Shown here: positions 31,288 through 41,618 of the stretch, in pieces
Layout of the letters: each line of letters begins with the position of its first letter
Numbering within the stretch: the first letter of the stretch is position 1
Origin: Palsa-506 sp963709075
GTDB taxonomy: Bacteria > Actinomycetota > Actinomycetes > Streptosporangiales > Streptosporangiaceae
Assembly (NCBI GenBank): GCA_963709075.1
Contig: CAVPUY010000005.1
Span: 62,001 to 126,000, forward strand
Direction of reading: 5' to 3'
Length of the DNA: 64,000 bases
The notes under the pieces: generated by a model
The model's database searches: none
The model's input: only the letters and a program-made list of their open reading frames with translations
Told to the model about the DNA's origin: nothing
Made by a program: the position numbers and the translations under genes

Positions 31288-32380
31288 CTAGATCTGGTCC
31301 CACCGGAACACCCGGGCCGCGATGGCGGTCAGCACCACGGCGATGCCGAGCAGCAGCCCGATCGCCGGCAGCGCCGAGCCTGGCCCGTCACCGCGTGCCA
31401 TCACGTCCTGCATGCCGACCACCAGGTAGCGCAGCGGCAGCAGGTAGGAGACGTCCTGCAGCCAGCGGGGCGCGAAGTTGAGCGGGACGAACGCGCCGCC
31501 GAGGAACGCCATCGGCAGGATCACCAGGTTGGCGATGGACGTCGCTGCCTGCTGGGTCTTCGCCACCGCGCCGACCAGCAGCCCGATCGACAGGAAGGCC
31601 AGCGTGCCGCAGGCCACGATCGGGATCGCCATCCACCAGGATGCGGTCAGCTTCAGCCCGAAGTACGGGGTGGTGGCGATCGCCAGGAACGCGACCAGCT
31701 GGACGAACGCGACGGCCAGGCTGACCCCGATCCGGGCGCCGACCACCGACGCGGCGCTGGCCGGCGCCAGCCGGAGCCGGCGGAGCAGCTTGTTCTCCCG
31801 CCAGCTCACCAGCGTGATCGCCGCGCCGAAGGTGGCGCCGGACGCGATGGCCCAGCCGAGCAGGCCGGGCGCCAGGTACTGGATCGGCTTCAGCGACTTG
31901 TCCTCGACCTGCTGGGCGGACAGCCGGAAGGCGGCCGGGCGGCCGGCCGCCTGCTGATTGGCCTGCTGCACGATCGACGCGAAGACCGTGTTCACCACGC
32001 CGGCGGTGACCTGGTCCGCGATCGAGTAGCGGACGACGAGCGTGCTGCCTTGCTGCTGCACGACGGCGTCGTCGTTGCCCTGCCGCACGTCGCTGACCGC
32101 CGCCGCCAGGTCCCGCGACTTGGTGATCTTCAGGATCCGGCTCAGCTGGCCGTGCCCGGCCGCCTGGTCGAGCAGGCTGACCCTGCCCACCTCGACGACG
32201 CTGACCTGCGGCGTGGCCGAGCTCTTGAAGATCGAGCCGAGCAGCACGAGGAACAGCACCGGGATCAGGATCGTGAAGATCATCGCGGTGCGGTCCCGGA
32301 CGAATCCGAGGAACATCGCCCGGGAAAGGCTGCGCAGGGCGCGCGTCCTGGCCGGCGCTGGCCCGGCCTGGCCCGTTCAT
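31288..32380 (-). CDS. ABC-2 type transporter permease, one frameshift
   Basis: The membrane subunit of an exporter. It has an N-terminal helix (MIFTILIPVLFLVLLGSIF), a large extracytoplasmic loop (about 150 residues) and a C-terminal cluster of five helices with ENKLLRRLRLAPAS and ILPMAFLGGAFVPLNFAPR, the ABC-2 signature. The start is ATG 32380 (MNGPGRASAG) overlapping the ATPase stop; a shift near 32347 joins it to ALRSLSRAMFLGFVRDRT. The substrate is unknown; this type often exports drugs or lipids. About 363 residues. Confidence 0.9.
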
Positions 32381-33277
32381 GCGCGGTACTCCCGCCCGGT
32401 GAGCTGCAGGAAGACGTCCTCCAGGGTGCCGCCGCGGACCTGCAGCCCGGCCAGTGAGCCGTGCTCGGCCAGCCAGCCGAGAGCCCGCGCCGTGTCCTGG
32501 GTGACGATGGTCAGCGACACCCCGTCGTCGGCCACCACGTCGCCGGGCAGCGCGGCCTGCGGGCCGGCCGCGGCCGGGCCGGACTCGACGGTGATCCGGG
32601 TCGGGAAGCCGAGCGACCTGACCAGCGCGGCCGGGCGGCCCGATCTGCAGGATCCTGCCGTGGTCCATGATCGCTACGCGCTCGCAGAGGGTCTCGGCCT
32701 CGTCCATGTGGTGGGTGGTCAGCACCACGGTGCGGCCCTCCGCGGCGATCCCGCGCAGCAGGTCCCACAGGTTGCGCCTGGCCTGCGGGTCGAGCGCGCC
32801 GGTCGGCTCGTCAAGGAAGACCACGTCCGGCCCGTGCACGAGCGCGCAGGCGATGGACAGCCGCTGCGCCTGGCCGCCGGACAGCTTCTCCGTCCTGGTG
32901 CCCGCCTTGTCGGTCAGGCCCACGACCTCGAGCATCTCGTCGGCCCGGCGAGCCGGGATCCCGTACAGCGAGGCGAAGGTGGCGAGCTGCTCCCTGGCGG
33001 TCAGCCGCTCGAAGAACGAGGATGCCTGCAGCTGAACGCCGATCCGCGGCAGCAGCGCCCGGTTCCGCGGCCAGGCGGGCATGCCGAGGACGGTCGCCTC
33101 GCCCGTGTCGGGCTCGCGCAGCCCTTCCATGATCTCCAGCGTGGTGGTCTTGCCGGCCCCGTTCGGCCCCAGGATGCCGAAGAACTCACCGGGCGCGACC
33201 TCGAAGCTGACCCCGTCAACGGCCCGCAGGTCCCCGTACGACTTGCGGATGTCGCGGACGGAGATGGTCGCGGGCAT
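32377..33277 (-). CDS. ABC transporter ATP-binding protein, one frameshift
   Basis: Powers the adjacent ABC-2 permease. Walker A is GILGPNGAGKTTTLEIMEG, the signature motif KLSGGQAQRLSIACALVH, Walker B VVFLDEPTGALDPQ and the switch His VVLTTHHMDEAE. After a shift near 32645 the C-terminal domain (ITVESGPAA, LEDVFLQLTGREYRA) resembles DrrA/CcmA-type drug-export ATPases. ATG 33277; the stop overlaps the permease start. About 299 residues. Confidence 0.92.
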
Positions 33278-33310
33278 CCAGTCAAATTAGCATTTTTAAC
33301 GTGGCCTCCC
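33278..33310 (-). promoter_or_regulatory. Possible leaderless promoter of the ABC exporter operon
   Basis: The minus strand just before ATG 33277 is unusually AT-rich, containing GTTAAAAATGCTAATTTGAC. TAATTT lies only 6 bases before the ATG, a spacing that fits a -10 box of a leaderless transcript. No Shine-Dalgarno is present. Confidence 0.4.
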
Positions 33311-33553
33311 CCGGCCAGCCGCCGCGGTCCGATGGCACTGTCATCGCGGCCGGGTCCCGGGGCTCCGCCCCGGGTGCGGTTCCCGTGCCCAGGGCCGGCT
33401 TTCGGCGCGCATCGCGAGTCAGATCCGCGGCCGGACGCAGCATTCCGCTGCCTCGGCCGTCCAGCCCGTGAGTTCCCGTTAATCCTGGGCTTTATGGTCT
33501 TTGCCCTGGCCGCGCGCCCGGGCGGCGGCTGGTCACGGCCGCCAGGCTCCCGG

Positions 33554-34186
33554 CTAGCCGGTCTTGCGGGCGCGGCGCCTGGACAGCTCGTCGGCCTTGC
33601 CGTGGTCACGGCCGTCCGGCACGGCGTCCCCGGCCGGCCCGGCTGCGCGCTCGGCAGGCAGCTCGGCGAGGCTGCCCTCGACCTCCTGCCAGACCCGGCC
33701 GAGCGCGATGCCGAACACGCCCTGGCCGCCGGCCAGCAGGTCCACGACCTCGTCCGGCGATGTGCACTCGTAGACGCTGACGCCGTCGCTCATCAGCGTT
33801 ACCCGGGCCAGGTCGCTGGCCCCCTGGGTGCGCAGGTGCGCGACCGCGGCCCTGATCTGCTGCAGCGAGATGCCGGTGTCGAGCAGCCGCTTCACGACCT
33901 TGAGCACGAGGATGTCGCGGAAGCCGTAGAGCCGCTGCGAGCCGGATCCGGTGGCGGCACGGATGCTCGGCTGGACCAGGCCGGTGCGGGCCCAGTAGTC
34001 CAGCTGCCGGTAGCTGATCCCGGCCGCGGCGCACGCCGTAGGGCCACGGTAGCCGTCCGTCTCGGCCTGCGCGGGCTCGGGCTGCGTCGCGAAATCCTCG
34101 CCGAAGAGCAGCCCCTGCTCCTCGGCGCGCCGGGCCGCCGCGCGGCGAACGCCCGGCGCCTGGCCCTCACCCTTAGTTACCGCCAC
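33554..34186 (-). CDS. MerR-family regulator (Rv1830-like)
   Basis: A 210-residue regulator. The MerR helix-turn-helix is visible in YRGPTACAAAGISYRQLDYW, then ARTGLVQPSIR and LYGFRDILVLKVVKRLLDTG. The C-terminal part (QQIRAAVAHLR, SPDEVVDLLAGGQGVFGIA) is that of the regulators found next to the DUF151 nuclease in mycobacteria and Streptomyces. The start is GTG 34186, with GGAGGT a few bases ahead; the longer frame to 34297 is unlikely. The basic tail SRRRARKTG ends the protein. Intact. Confidence 0.88.
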   Translation of the reverse strand: MAVTKGEGQAPGVRRAAARRAEEQGLLFGEDFATQPEPAQAETDGYRGPTACAAAGISYRQLDYWARTGLVQPSIRAATGSGSQRLYGFRDILVLKVVKRLLDTGISLQQIRAAVAHLRTQGASDLARVTLMSDGVSVYECTSPDEVVDLLAGGQGVFGIALGRVWQEVEGSLAELPAERAAGPAGDAVPDGRDHGKADELSRRRARKTG

Positions 34187-34397
34187 GCCCACCTCCGGCC
34201 CGGGAGCAGCCTCCCTGGGTACACGTCTCGCACCGTAGGCCGGCCGCGGTGAGCTCGTCAACGATCTGCCGCGGCGCGTCGCGGGAAGAGTGACCAACCG
34301 TGACAGACCACCGGTCCCGCTGGCACCAGCGCCCCCCGCCGTCCTCAGACGGCACAGCCCCAGGTCGCGCGGCCCAGATCAGGCAGCCCCCGGCCGG
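34187..34397. other. Intergenic region between the MerR gene and the DUF151 gene
   Basis: About 210 bp with no supported gene. It separates two genes on the same strand that are probably in different transcription units, and it presumably carries the promoter of the downstream MerR gene. Confidence 0.35.
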
Positions 34398-34873
34398 TCA
34401 GCCTCCGGTGGCGCGGCCGAAGTCCTCCGGGGTGATCGTGTCGAGGAATTCCCGGAATTTCTCGACCTCGTCCTCCTGCTCGTCCGGGATCGCGACGCCT
34501 GCCTCGTCCAGGATCTCGTCGCTCGCGAAGATCGTGGCGCCGGTCCGAGCGCGAGCGCGATCGAGTCCGACGGCCTGGCGCTTACCTCCTTGCCGTTCGA
34601 GAAGATCAGGTCGGCAAAGAAGATCCCGTCCCGCAGCGCGGTGATGTTGACGGTGCGCAGTTGCACGTCCAGTGCCTCGAGCACGTCCCGGAACAGGTCA
34701 TGGGTGAGCGGCCGGGCCGGCACCATGCCCTGCTGCGCGAAGGCGATCGCCGTCGCCTCCATCGGGCCGATCCAGATCGGCAAGTACCTCTCCCCCTGCG
34801 TCTCCTTCAGCAGGACGATGGGGTTATTCGTGGGCATCTCGACCCGGACGCCTACGACCTCCATCTGCCTCAC
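34398..34873 (-). CDS. Bifunctional nuclease-family protein (DUF151), one frameshift
   Basis: A small conserved protein of the bifunctional nuclease family. MEVVGVRVEMPTNNPIVLL, YLPIWIGPMEATAIAFAQQG and RPLTHDLFRDVLEAL are diagnostic, followed by DLIFSNGKEVSARPSDSIA. After a shift near 34545 the C-terminus reads AIPDEQEDEVEKFREFLDT and ends with ITPEDFGRATGG. GTG 34873 (VRQMEVV) or ATG 34864 is the start. Its position between two MerR genes matches mycobacteria and Streptomyces. About 158 residues. Confidence 0.9.
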
Positions 34874-35040
34874 GGCGGCTCCGTCCTCACGTGCGCCTGA
34901 CGCGCTCCCTTGTGCTGGACCCTGCTTAAGGGCGCTCCTTTTGCCAACGTACACCGGCTATCGCCGGGACCGGGCCTGCGCCCCGGCGGCACTGCCGGCT
35001 CCCGGCGGCGACGGGCGCCGCCGCGGCCCGGTGAAAATGC

Positions 35041-35919
35041 TCATGCGCTGGCCCCGCCGAAGCCGCGGCCCGGGTGCCCGCCGCCGCCTGCCGCCCGGCG
35101 CGGCGCTGACTCCGGGTAGCCGTGGCCGGCCGGACCGGGCCCGGTCCCGTCGCCGGCGATCTCGTCCGGCCAGGCCGGCCGGGCCGGGCCCGGCGGCCCG
35201 GCAGCGGGCAGGCCCGATCCGGGCAGCCCGGCCTCGGCCAGCGCGATCTCGATCAGCGCGCGGTGCAGCCGCAGCGACAGGGCGGCGATCTGCCGCGCCG
35301 CGGCGCCGGCTTCCTGCCTGGCCGCCGCGTTCCGCTGCTGCAGCGTGGGCGCGATCACCTGCTCGATCAGCGACATCTCGCGTTCCGCGGCCGCGCGCAC
35401 GGCCCGCAGGTGCCGTGCCTCGACGCCGTAGGCCGCCAGCCCGGCGACGGTTCTGGCCACCTCGAGCGCGTCCGGCCCGAACTGCCGTCCGCGGCGGCGC
35501 AGCAGGCCGAAATCCTCGAGCTCGGCGAGCTGCTCGTCGCTGATGCCCGCGGCATCGAGCAGCTCGCGCCTGCTCAGCATCGTGGGCTCATCGCCGCGGC
35601 CGGCCGGGCCGGGAAGCGCGGCGGCCGTCCCGGCTGGCCCGGCCCGGTCCGCGTGGCCGTCCGGCGCGGCGGGCACCAGCCGCTCCCTGATGACCCGCAG
35701 CGGCAGGTAATGGTCGCGCTGGGCGGTCAGGATGTAACGCAGCCGCTCGACGTCGGCCACCGCGAACTTCCGGTATCCGGACGGCGACCGGGCGGGCGCG
35801 ATCAGGCCTTCGGACTCGAGGAACCTGATCTTCGAGACGCTGACGTCGGGGAAGTCCGCGCGGAGCTTGGCCAGCACCTCGCCGATGCCGAGGTACGGCC
35901 GGGCAGGCGATGCGTTCAT
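35041..35919 (-). CDS. MerR-family regulator, FtsR-like
   Basis: A 292-residue protein like FtsR of Corynebacterium, an activator of ftsZ. The helix-turn-helix is YLGIGEVLAKLRADFPDVSV followed by SKIRFLESEGLIAPARSPSG and YRKFAVADVERLRYIL. The middle has LSRRELLDAAGISDEQL, and the coiled region EREMSLIEQVIAPTLQQRN follows. A Gly/Pro-rich tail ends the protein. The start overlaps the FHA-gene stop (ATGA). Intact. Named by homology of context and sequence type, not by a database search. Confidence 0.85.
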   Translation of the reverse strand: MNASPARPYLGIGEVLAKLRADFPDVSVSKIRFLESEGLIAPARSPSGYRKFAVADVERLRYILTAQRDHYLPLRVIRERLVPAAPDGHADRAGPAGTAAALPGPAGRGDEPTMLSRRELLDAAGISDEQLAELEDFGLLRRRGRQFGPDALEVARTVAGLAAYGVEARHLRAVRAAAEREMSLIEQVIAPTLQQRNAAARQEAGAAARQIAALSLRLHRALIEIALAEAGLPGSGLPAAGPPGPARPAWPDEIAGDGTGPGPAGHGYPESAPRRAAGGGGHPGRGFGGASA

Positions 35920-36464
35920 CCCCCGACCTGCGCGCCCCCGCCGCCGAATTCCGCGTGCGAGTGCGGGCTCAGCAGGAACAGCAGGCGGAACTTGCCTACC
36001 TGGACCTCGTCACCGCCGCTCAGCTCGGTTTCCTCGATCCGCTCCCGGTTCACGTAGGTGCCGTTCAGGCTGCCCACGTCGCGCACGGTGAACCGGCCGC
36101 CCTGCCGGTAGAACTCGGCATGCCGCCGGGAGACCGTCACGTCGTCGAGGAAGATGTCGCTCTCCGGGTGGCGGCCCGCGGTGGTGAGGTCGCTGTCCAG
36201 CAGGAACCTGCTGCCCGCGTTCGGGCCGCGCCGTACCACCAGCAGCGCCGTGCCCGCCGGGAGCGCGGCCAGCGTCGCCGGGTCGGCGATGCGGATCGTC
36301 CCCGAACTCCGCCTCCGGCAGCTCGCTGCCGACGGCGGAGATGATCGATGTCGTCTCGGTGTGCCCTCGCCGCCGCCATGGGCGAGCGCGGTACCGCAAT
36401 GCGAGCAGAAGCGAGCCCCTGCGGGGTTCGCCCGGCCGCATCCGGTGCAGTAGACGCTGGGCAT
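35916..36464 (-). CDS. GarA/OdhI-like FHA-domain protein with N-terminal zinc ribbon, two compensating frameshifts
   Basis: An FHA regulator of the GarA/OdhI family, which when unphosphorylated binds and inhibits 2-oxoglutarate dehydrogenase. The start MPSVYCTGCGRANPAGARFC then SHCGTAL gives a CxxC...CxxC zinc ribbon, absent from mycobacterial GarA. Two shifts bracket a segment that in the other frame reads TETTSIISAVGSELPEAEF, containing the ETTS kinase site of the family. The FHA domain follows (NAGSRFLLDSDLTTAGRHP, SDIFLDDVTVSRRHAEF, VGSLNGTYVNRERIEE). 182 codons. It is coupled to the FtsR-like gene downstream. Confidence 0.9.
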   Translation of the reverse strand: MPSVYCTGCGRANPAGARFCSHCGTALAHGGGEGTPRRHRSSPPSAASCRRRSSGTIRIADPATLAALPAGTALLVVRRGPNAGSRFLLDSDLTTAGRHPESDIFLDDVTVSRRHAEFYRQGGRFTVRDVGSLNGTYVNRERIEETELSGGDEVQVGKFRLLFLLSPHSHAEFGGGGAQVGG

Positions 36465-36830
36465 CTTCTTGCCGAGCCTCCCCTCCGTCGGCCACGCGAC
36501 CGGGGCGGGAACCATGTCGGTCTGGGCGCCGCCGGCTGCGAACTCCGGTGGCGCTGTCCAAGCTACCTGCGCCGCGGCGCGCCGGTCCATGCGCCACGCG
36601 CGGTGCCGCCACGCGAAGCTCCGCCTGGCCTCGCCCGGCGGCCCGGCGGCCCCGGTGCCGCGCCCGGAAGCCTCGGCCCGCGCAGGACCGACCGGGGCAC
36701 TCTCCCGACGCCTCCGCCACATCTGGCCGCACCTCCGACGCACCGTCGCCACCCGACGATGACCGCGATTGTCTCATGCCAGGGTATGCCCGCGCCGGCA
36801 CTCAGCAGGTCGCGATCGCCGGCCAGGACT
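36465..36830. other. Intergenic region upstream of the FHA gene
   Basis: A 366-bp gap without a supported gene; its open frames are low-complexity Arg/Pro/Ala. The promoter of the FHA-FtsR pair presumably lies here. In mycobacteria gcvH occupies the equivalent position, but I find no GcvH-like sequence in any frame. Confidence 0.4.
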
Positions 36831-39333
36831 TCAGTGCCCGGCGCTCTCCACGACCGCGACCCACTCGTCAAGCAGCGCCTGCGCGGCGTCGTCGTCCTTG
36901 CCTTCCGCCCACAGGTGCGTGACGGCATCCGCCGGGTCGGGCAGCGCCAGTATCCAGCCGGAGCCTGGCTCGATCACCCGCACCCCGTCGGTGGTGTCGA
37001 CTTCCCGCGTCGCCCGCCGCTTCCGCCACGGTGCGCATCACGCTGCCCTTGGCCGCCCACGGCGTCGGCAGTGACCGCTTGAGCAGGTAGGCGGCCGGGA
37101 TCCTGGCATCGATCTGGCTGAGCGTCAGCCGGGTCCGCGCCACCAGCCCGAGCAGCCGGGCGAAGGCCGCGATGCCGTCGACGGTGCGGCTGAACTCGGG
37201 CACGATGAAGCCGCCCCGGCCGTCCGCCGCGAAGATCACGTCGTCGGCCGCGGTGGCCTCGGCCAGCCCGTGCGACGAGGTGGTGGTCCAGTCCACCCGG
37301 ACATGGTGGAAGTCGCCGACCTGCTCGGCGACCCTGGTGGTGGTGACAGGCAGCACCACCCGGCCGCTGCGCCGCTCCGCGGCGACCAGGTCGAGCACCA
37401 CGAGCAGCGCCCGGTCGTCGCTGATCATCCCGCCCTTGTCGTCGACCAGCATGATCCGCTCGCCGACCGGGTCGAACCGCACGCCGAAGTCCGCCCGGGA
37501 CGAGGCCACCAGGTCGGCGAGCCGCTGCAGGCCCGCCCTGGTCTGGGCCACGCGACTGGGTCGGCGACTGACTCGTCCAGCCGGTTGTTGACGGTCAGCA
37601 CGTCCACGCCGAACCGGCCGAGCAGCGCCGGCAGGATCAGCGAGACGGTGCCGCCGGCGCAGTCGACGACCACCTTCATCCCGGCCTCGCTGATGCCGGT
37701 CATGTCGACGCAGCTGAGCAGGTCGTGCACGTAGGACTCGCGGACCCTGGCCGGGTAGGTGAGCTCGGCGATCTCGCCGGGGAACGCCCGCCGGTACTCC
37801 TGCCGGGAGAACACCCGCTCGATCTTGCGCCGGGCGGCCAGGGACACGTCGGCGCCGCTGGCGTCGAGGAAGATGATGTCGATCGACTGCGGATCGCCCG
37901 GGGTGGTGCGCAGCGCGATGCCGCCGCTGCATTCACCGCGCGCGGTCTCGAACCTGGCCACCGGCAGCGGCTGGGCCTCCAGGTCGAGCACGTTGATCGC
38001 GCTGGCGTTGAGCGCGCTGTGCACGGCCCGCTTCAGCGCGCGGGCGGCCCTGGACACGTCCCGGGACGTGGTGACCACCGCGCCCTTCTTGAGCGTGGTG
38101 GCGTACGCGCTGGCCAGCCGGACGCAGAGCTCCGGCGTGATCTCGACGTTGATCAGCCCGCAGACGCCGCGCGGCCCGAAGAGCATGCGCTGGCCGCGGG
38201 ATTCCCAGATCACGCTGGTGTTGACGACCGCGCCGGCCTCGATGGTCTTGAACGGGTAGACCTTGACGCCGGAGGAGATGTACGCCTCGGGCTCGATCAG
38301 GCACTCGTCGCCGACCACCGCCGCTTCCTCGATCCGGGCCGAGGCCATCACGTCGGTGTTCTTGCCGATCACGCAGCCGCGCAGGGTGGCGCCCTGGCCG
38401 ACGTAGACGTTGTTGTGCACGACCGCCCGGTGCAGGAACGCGCCTTCCTTGACCACGACGTTGCTGCCGATCACGGTGAACTCGCGGACCTGCGCGCCGG
38501 CCTCGATCTTGGCGTACTCGCCGATGCAAAGCGGCCCGTTCAGGATCGCCTCCGGGTCCACCTCGGCGCCCTCGGCGACCCAGATGCCTGGCGACACCTC
38601 GAAGCCGGCGATCTCCGCCTCGACCCGGCCGGACAGCACGTCCGCCTGCACCTTGAGGTAGCTCTCGTGCGTGCCGACGTCCTCCCAGTAGCCGTCGGCG
38701 ATCCAGCCGAACAGCGGCGCGCCCCGCTTGACCAGCCGCGGGAACACGTCGCCGGCCCAGTCCACCGGCTCGCCGGCCGGGATCTCGGCGAGCACCTCCG
38801 GCTCCATCACGTAGATCCCGGTGTTGACGGTGTCCGAGAAGACCTGGCCCCAGGTCGGCTTCTCCAGGAAGCGCTGGATGCGGCCGTCGTCGTCGACGAT
38901 GATGATCCCGAACTCCAGCGGGTTCGGCACCCGGGTCAGGCCGACCGTGACCAGCGCGCCGTTGTCCTGGTGGAACCGGACCATCTCGGACAGGTCGATG
39001 TCGGTCAGCGCGTCGCCCGAGATCACCAGGAACGGCGCGTCGCGCAGGGCAGTCCTCGGCGTTCTTCACGCTGCCGGCCGTGCCGAGCGGCATCTCCTCG
39101 GTGGCGTACTGCAGGCTCATCCCGACGTCCTCGCCGTCGCCGAAGTAATTGCGCACCAGCGAGGCGAGGAACTGCACGGTGACGACCGTCTCGGCGAACT
39201 TGTGCCGCTTGAGCAGCCGCAGCACGTGCTCCATGATCGGCTTGTTGGCCACCGGAAGCAGCGGCTTCGGCTGGTTGGCGGTCATCGGGCGCAGCCGGGT
39301 GCCTTCCCCGCCCGCCATCACAACGGCCTTCAC
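36831..39333 (-). CDS. Nucleotidyltransferase fused to phosphomannomutase/phosphoglucomutase domain, several frameshifts
   Basis: A two-part enzyme, probably mannose-1-phosphate guanylyltransferase plus hexose-phosphate mutase-like domain. The N-terminus has VKAVVMAGGEGTRLRPMTA then QPKPLLPVANKPIMEHVL (nucleotidyltransferase), SGDALTDIDL and YWEDVGTHESYL, then left-handed beta-helix repeats (CIGEYAKIEAGAQVREFTVI). The mutase-like half includes VTTSRDVSRAARALKRAV, where the catalytic Ser region would fall, and DIIFLDASGADVSLA. Shifts fall near 39050, 37555, 37010 and 36890; the tail reads LLDEWVAVVESAGH. GTG 39333. About 833 residues. The sugar specificity is not fixed by sequence. Confidence 0.88.
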
Positions 39334-39379
39334 AAGCTGGCAGAGCTCCCTTCCGGCTCGGCTTACCTGCCTGCGCCGC

Positions 39380-40078
39380 TTACCTCACCTTATGGCGGCG
39401 CTGCCCCGTTTCGCGGACCCGGCGGCCATGAGCAGGGATCTCGGCCTGCACCAGGTAAAGTCCGGCGGCGCACCAGTACAGGGCCGTTCCCCAAATCGCC
39501 ATCGCCCAACCGACGATCCGGGCCATCTCGCTGAAGCGTCCCCGAGTGCGCGCCGAGCAGCAGCAGCGGGAACGCGTAGAAAAGGCATAGCGTCGCGGCC
39601 TTGCCGACGAAGCTCACCTGCAGCGGCCCGTAGCCGCGCGACCGCAGCCGGAGCCAGCGCCACGCCGAGCACGAGCTCGCGGGCGACCAGCAGCCCGACC
39701 AGCCACCACGGGATGATCGCCCGGATCGCCAGCGCGATGAGGGTGGCCAGGATGTAGAGCCGGTCGGCGGCCGGGTCGAGCACCTGGCCGAGCCTGCTCT
39801 GCTGGTTCAGCGCCCGGGCGATCTTGCCGTCCAGCCAGTCCGACGCCCCGGCGGCGACCAGCAGGATGACCGCCCAGGCGTCGGCCGCCGGGTTCTCGGC
39901 CCGAGCGCCAGCCACAGGAAGACCGGCACGCCGGCCAGCCTGGCCACGCTGATCGCGTTCGGGATCGTGAGGACCCGCGCCTGCGGATCCGGGCCGGCCG
40001 CCTCGGTGTCCGGCCGGCGTGCCGCGCCTGGCTGGCACGGTCCCGCCTGGCTGCCGGCCCGGCTGGCTGCACGGTCAC
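39380..40078 (-). CDS. CDP-alcohol phosphatidyltransferase (PgsA-like), about three frameshifts
   Basis: An integral membrane enzyme joining a CDP-activated lipid to an alcohol. The signature D-x2-DG-x2-AR-x8-G-x3-D-x3-D is met by SDWLDGKIAR then SRLGQVLDPAADRL. The segments are VLTIPNAISVARLAGVPVF (N-terminus), WWLVGLLVARELVLGVALA, VSFVGKAATLCLFYAFPLLL and the last helix WAMAIWGTALYWCAAGLYLV. Shifts lie near 40025, 39900 and 39640. GTG 40078; TAA at 39380-39382. It matches the pgsA2-like gene at one end of the mycobacterial garA region. Lipid product unknown. Confidence 0.88.
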
Positions 40079-40132
40079 GCCCCCTTAGTCGCGCGTGATG
40101 CACCGCCGACCCTACCGGTGCAGACTGGCCGC

Positions 40133-41618
40133 ATGCGGATGCGCACCAGCCAGGATGCCGCGGCCTGCCGCCGGGCTCGGGCCGGTGCCGGGCTCGCGCT
40201 CGCGCTGGCCTGCGGCCTGGCCGCGCGGCTGGCGCTGGCCTGGCGGCCTGCGGCGGCTCGGCGGCGCCGGCCGGCCATGCCTCGGCCGGCCCGGGGCCGG
40301 CCCGGGGACTGCCGGGCCCGGCGCCGGCGCATCCAGTGCCGGTGCCTCCGGTAGCGCGGGCGCAGGGACGGTGACGGACTGGCCCGAGTATCACGGCAAT
40401 GCCGCGCGGACCGGCGTAGCCCGCGGCCTGCCGCCGGCCTGGCTCTCGGTCGCCTGGTCGCGGCGGCTGGACGGCGCCGTCTACGGGCAGCCGCTGATCA
40501 TCGGCGGCACCGTGATCGCGGCGACCGAGGACGACACGGTCTACGCGCTGCAGCGGGCCACCGGCCGGGTGCTGTGGCGGACCCAGGCTGGGCACGCCCG
40601 TGCCGCTGTGCCAGCCAGCCGTGCGGCAACATCAGCCCGCTCGGCATCACCGGTACGCCGGTCTACGACGCGGCCGACGGGCTCGTCTACGCGGTCGCGG
40701 ATACGGCCGGCTCCCGCGCGGTCCTGACTGGCCTGCGGCTGGGCAGCGGGCAAGGTGACCGTGTCGAGGAAGATCCCGGCACCGGACGGCCATCCTGCCG
40801 ATGACCAGCAGCGCGCCGCGCTCGCGCTCGAGGCAGGGCACGTCTATGTCGCCTTCGGCGGCCACTTCGGCGACTGCGGCCCGTACATCGGCTCGGTGGC
40901 TGCGGTCCCGGCGGCCGGCCGCGGGCCGATCCGCTCGTACCTGGTGCCGACGGCCAGGGAGGGCGGCATCTGGGATCCGGGCGGGCCGGTCATCGGTCCC
41001 GGCGGGACGATCTACGTCAGCGTCGGCAACGGCGCCGCGACGCGCCCGCCTTACGACGGCAGCGACTCGGTCACGGCGCTTTCTCCGGCGCTGCGCAGGA
41101 CGGGCATCTTCGCGCCGGCCACCTGGGCCGCTGACAACGCTGGCGACCTCGACCTGAGCTCGATGTCCCCAGCGGTGCTGCCGGGCGGCCGGCTGCTCGC
41201 GGTCGGCAAGCGCGGCACCGGGTACCTGCTGCGCGCGGCGCGGCTCGGCGGCATCGGCGGCCAGCTCGCCCAGCTCCGGATCTGCCCGGCGTTCGGGGCC
41301 GCGGCCGTGTCGGGTGCGGTGGCCTACGTGCCGTGCGAGGGTGGCGGGATGGCGGCGGTCGCCGTGGCGAACGACCAGCTCAGGGTGCTGTGGCGCGGCC
41401 CGGCCGCCGCGGCCGGGATCGCCTGTGGTCGGCGGCGGCGCGGTGTGGGTGGCCGACTGGGACGCCGGGACGCTGTATGAGCTCGCCCAGGCGAGCGGCG
41501 CGGTGCGGGAGCGCATCGCCTTGGCTCGGCCCTCCCGCATTTCACCTCGCCGTCGCTGTCCGGCTCGCTCGCGCTGGTCGGCACGATGTCCGGCGTCGTC
41601 GCGGTGGCCGGCGCCTGA
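40133..41618 (+). CDS. Exported PQQ-like beta-propeller repeat protein, several frameshifts
   Basis: A likely exported protein with PQQ-type propeller repeats. It starts MRMRTSQDAAACRRARAG followed by a hydrophobic stretch ending LALACGLAA, a possible lipobox. The mature part begins WPEYHGNAARTGVARG, then TVYALQRATGRVLWRTQ, LGITGTPVYDAADGLVYAV, GGTIYVSVGNGAATRP, LLAVGKRGTGYLLRA and VWVADWDAGTLYELAQASG. At least four shifts lie near 40330, 40610, 40755 and 41425, with another near 41540. It ends SLALVGTMSGVVAVAGA at TGA 41616-41618. Function unknown; propellers of this class can be electron-transfer or scaffold proteins. Confidence 0.78.

Noticed and set aside
32042..34252. 736-residue plus-strand open frame
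   Set aside because: Shadow of the ABC transporter and MerR genes.
37725..39182. 485-residue plus-strand open frame
   Set aside because: Antisense shadow of the nucleotidyltransferase-mutase gene.
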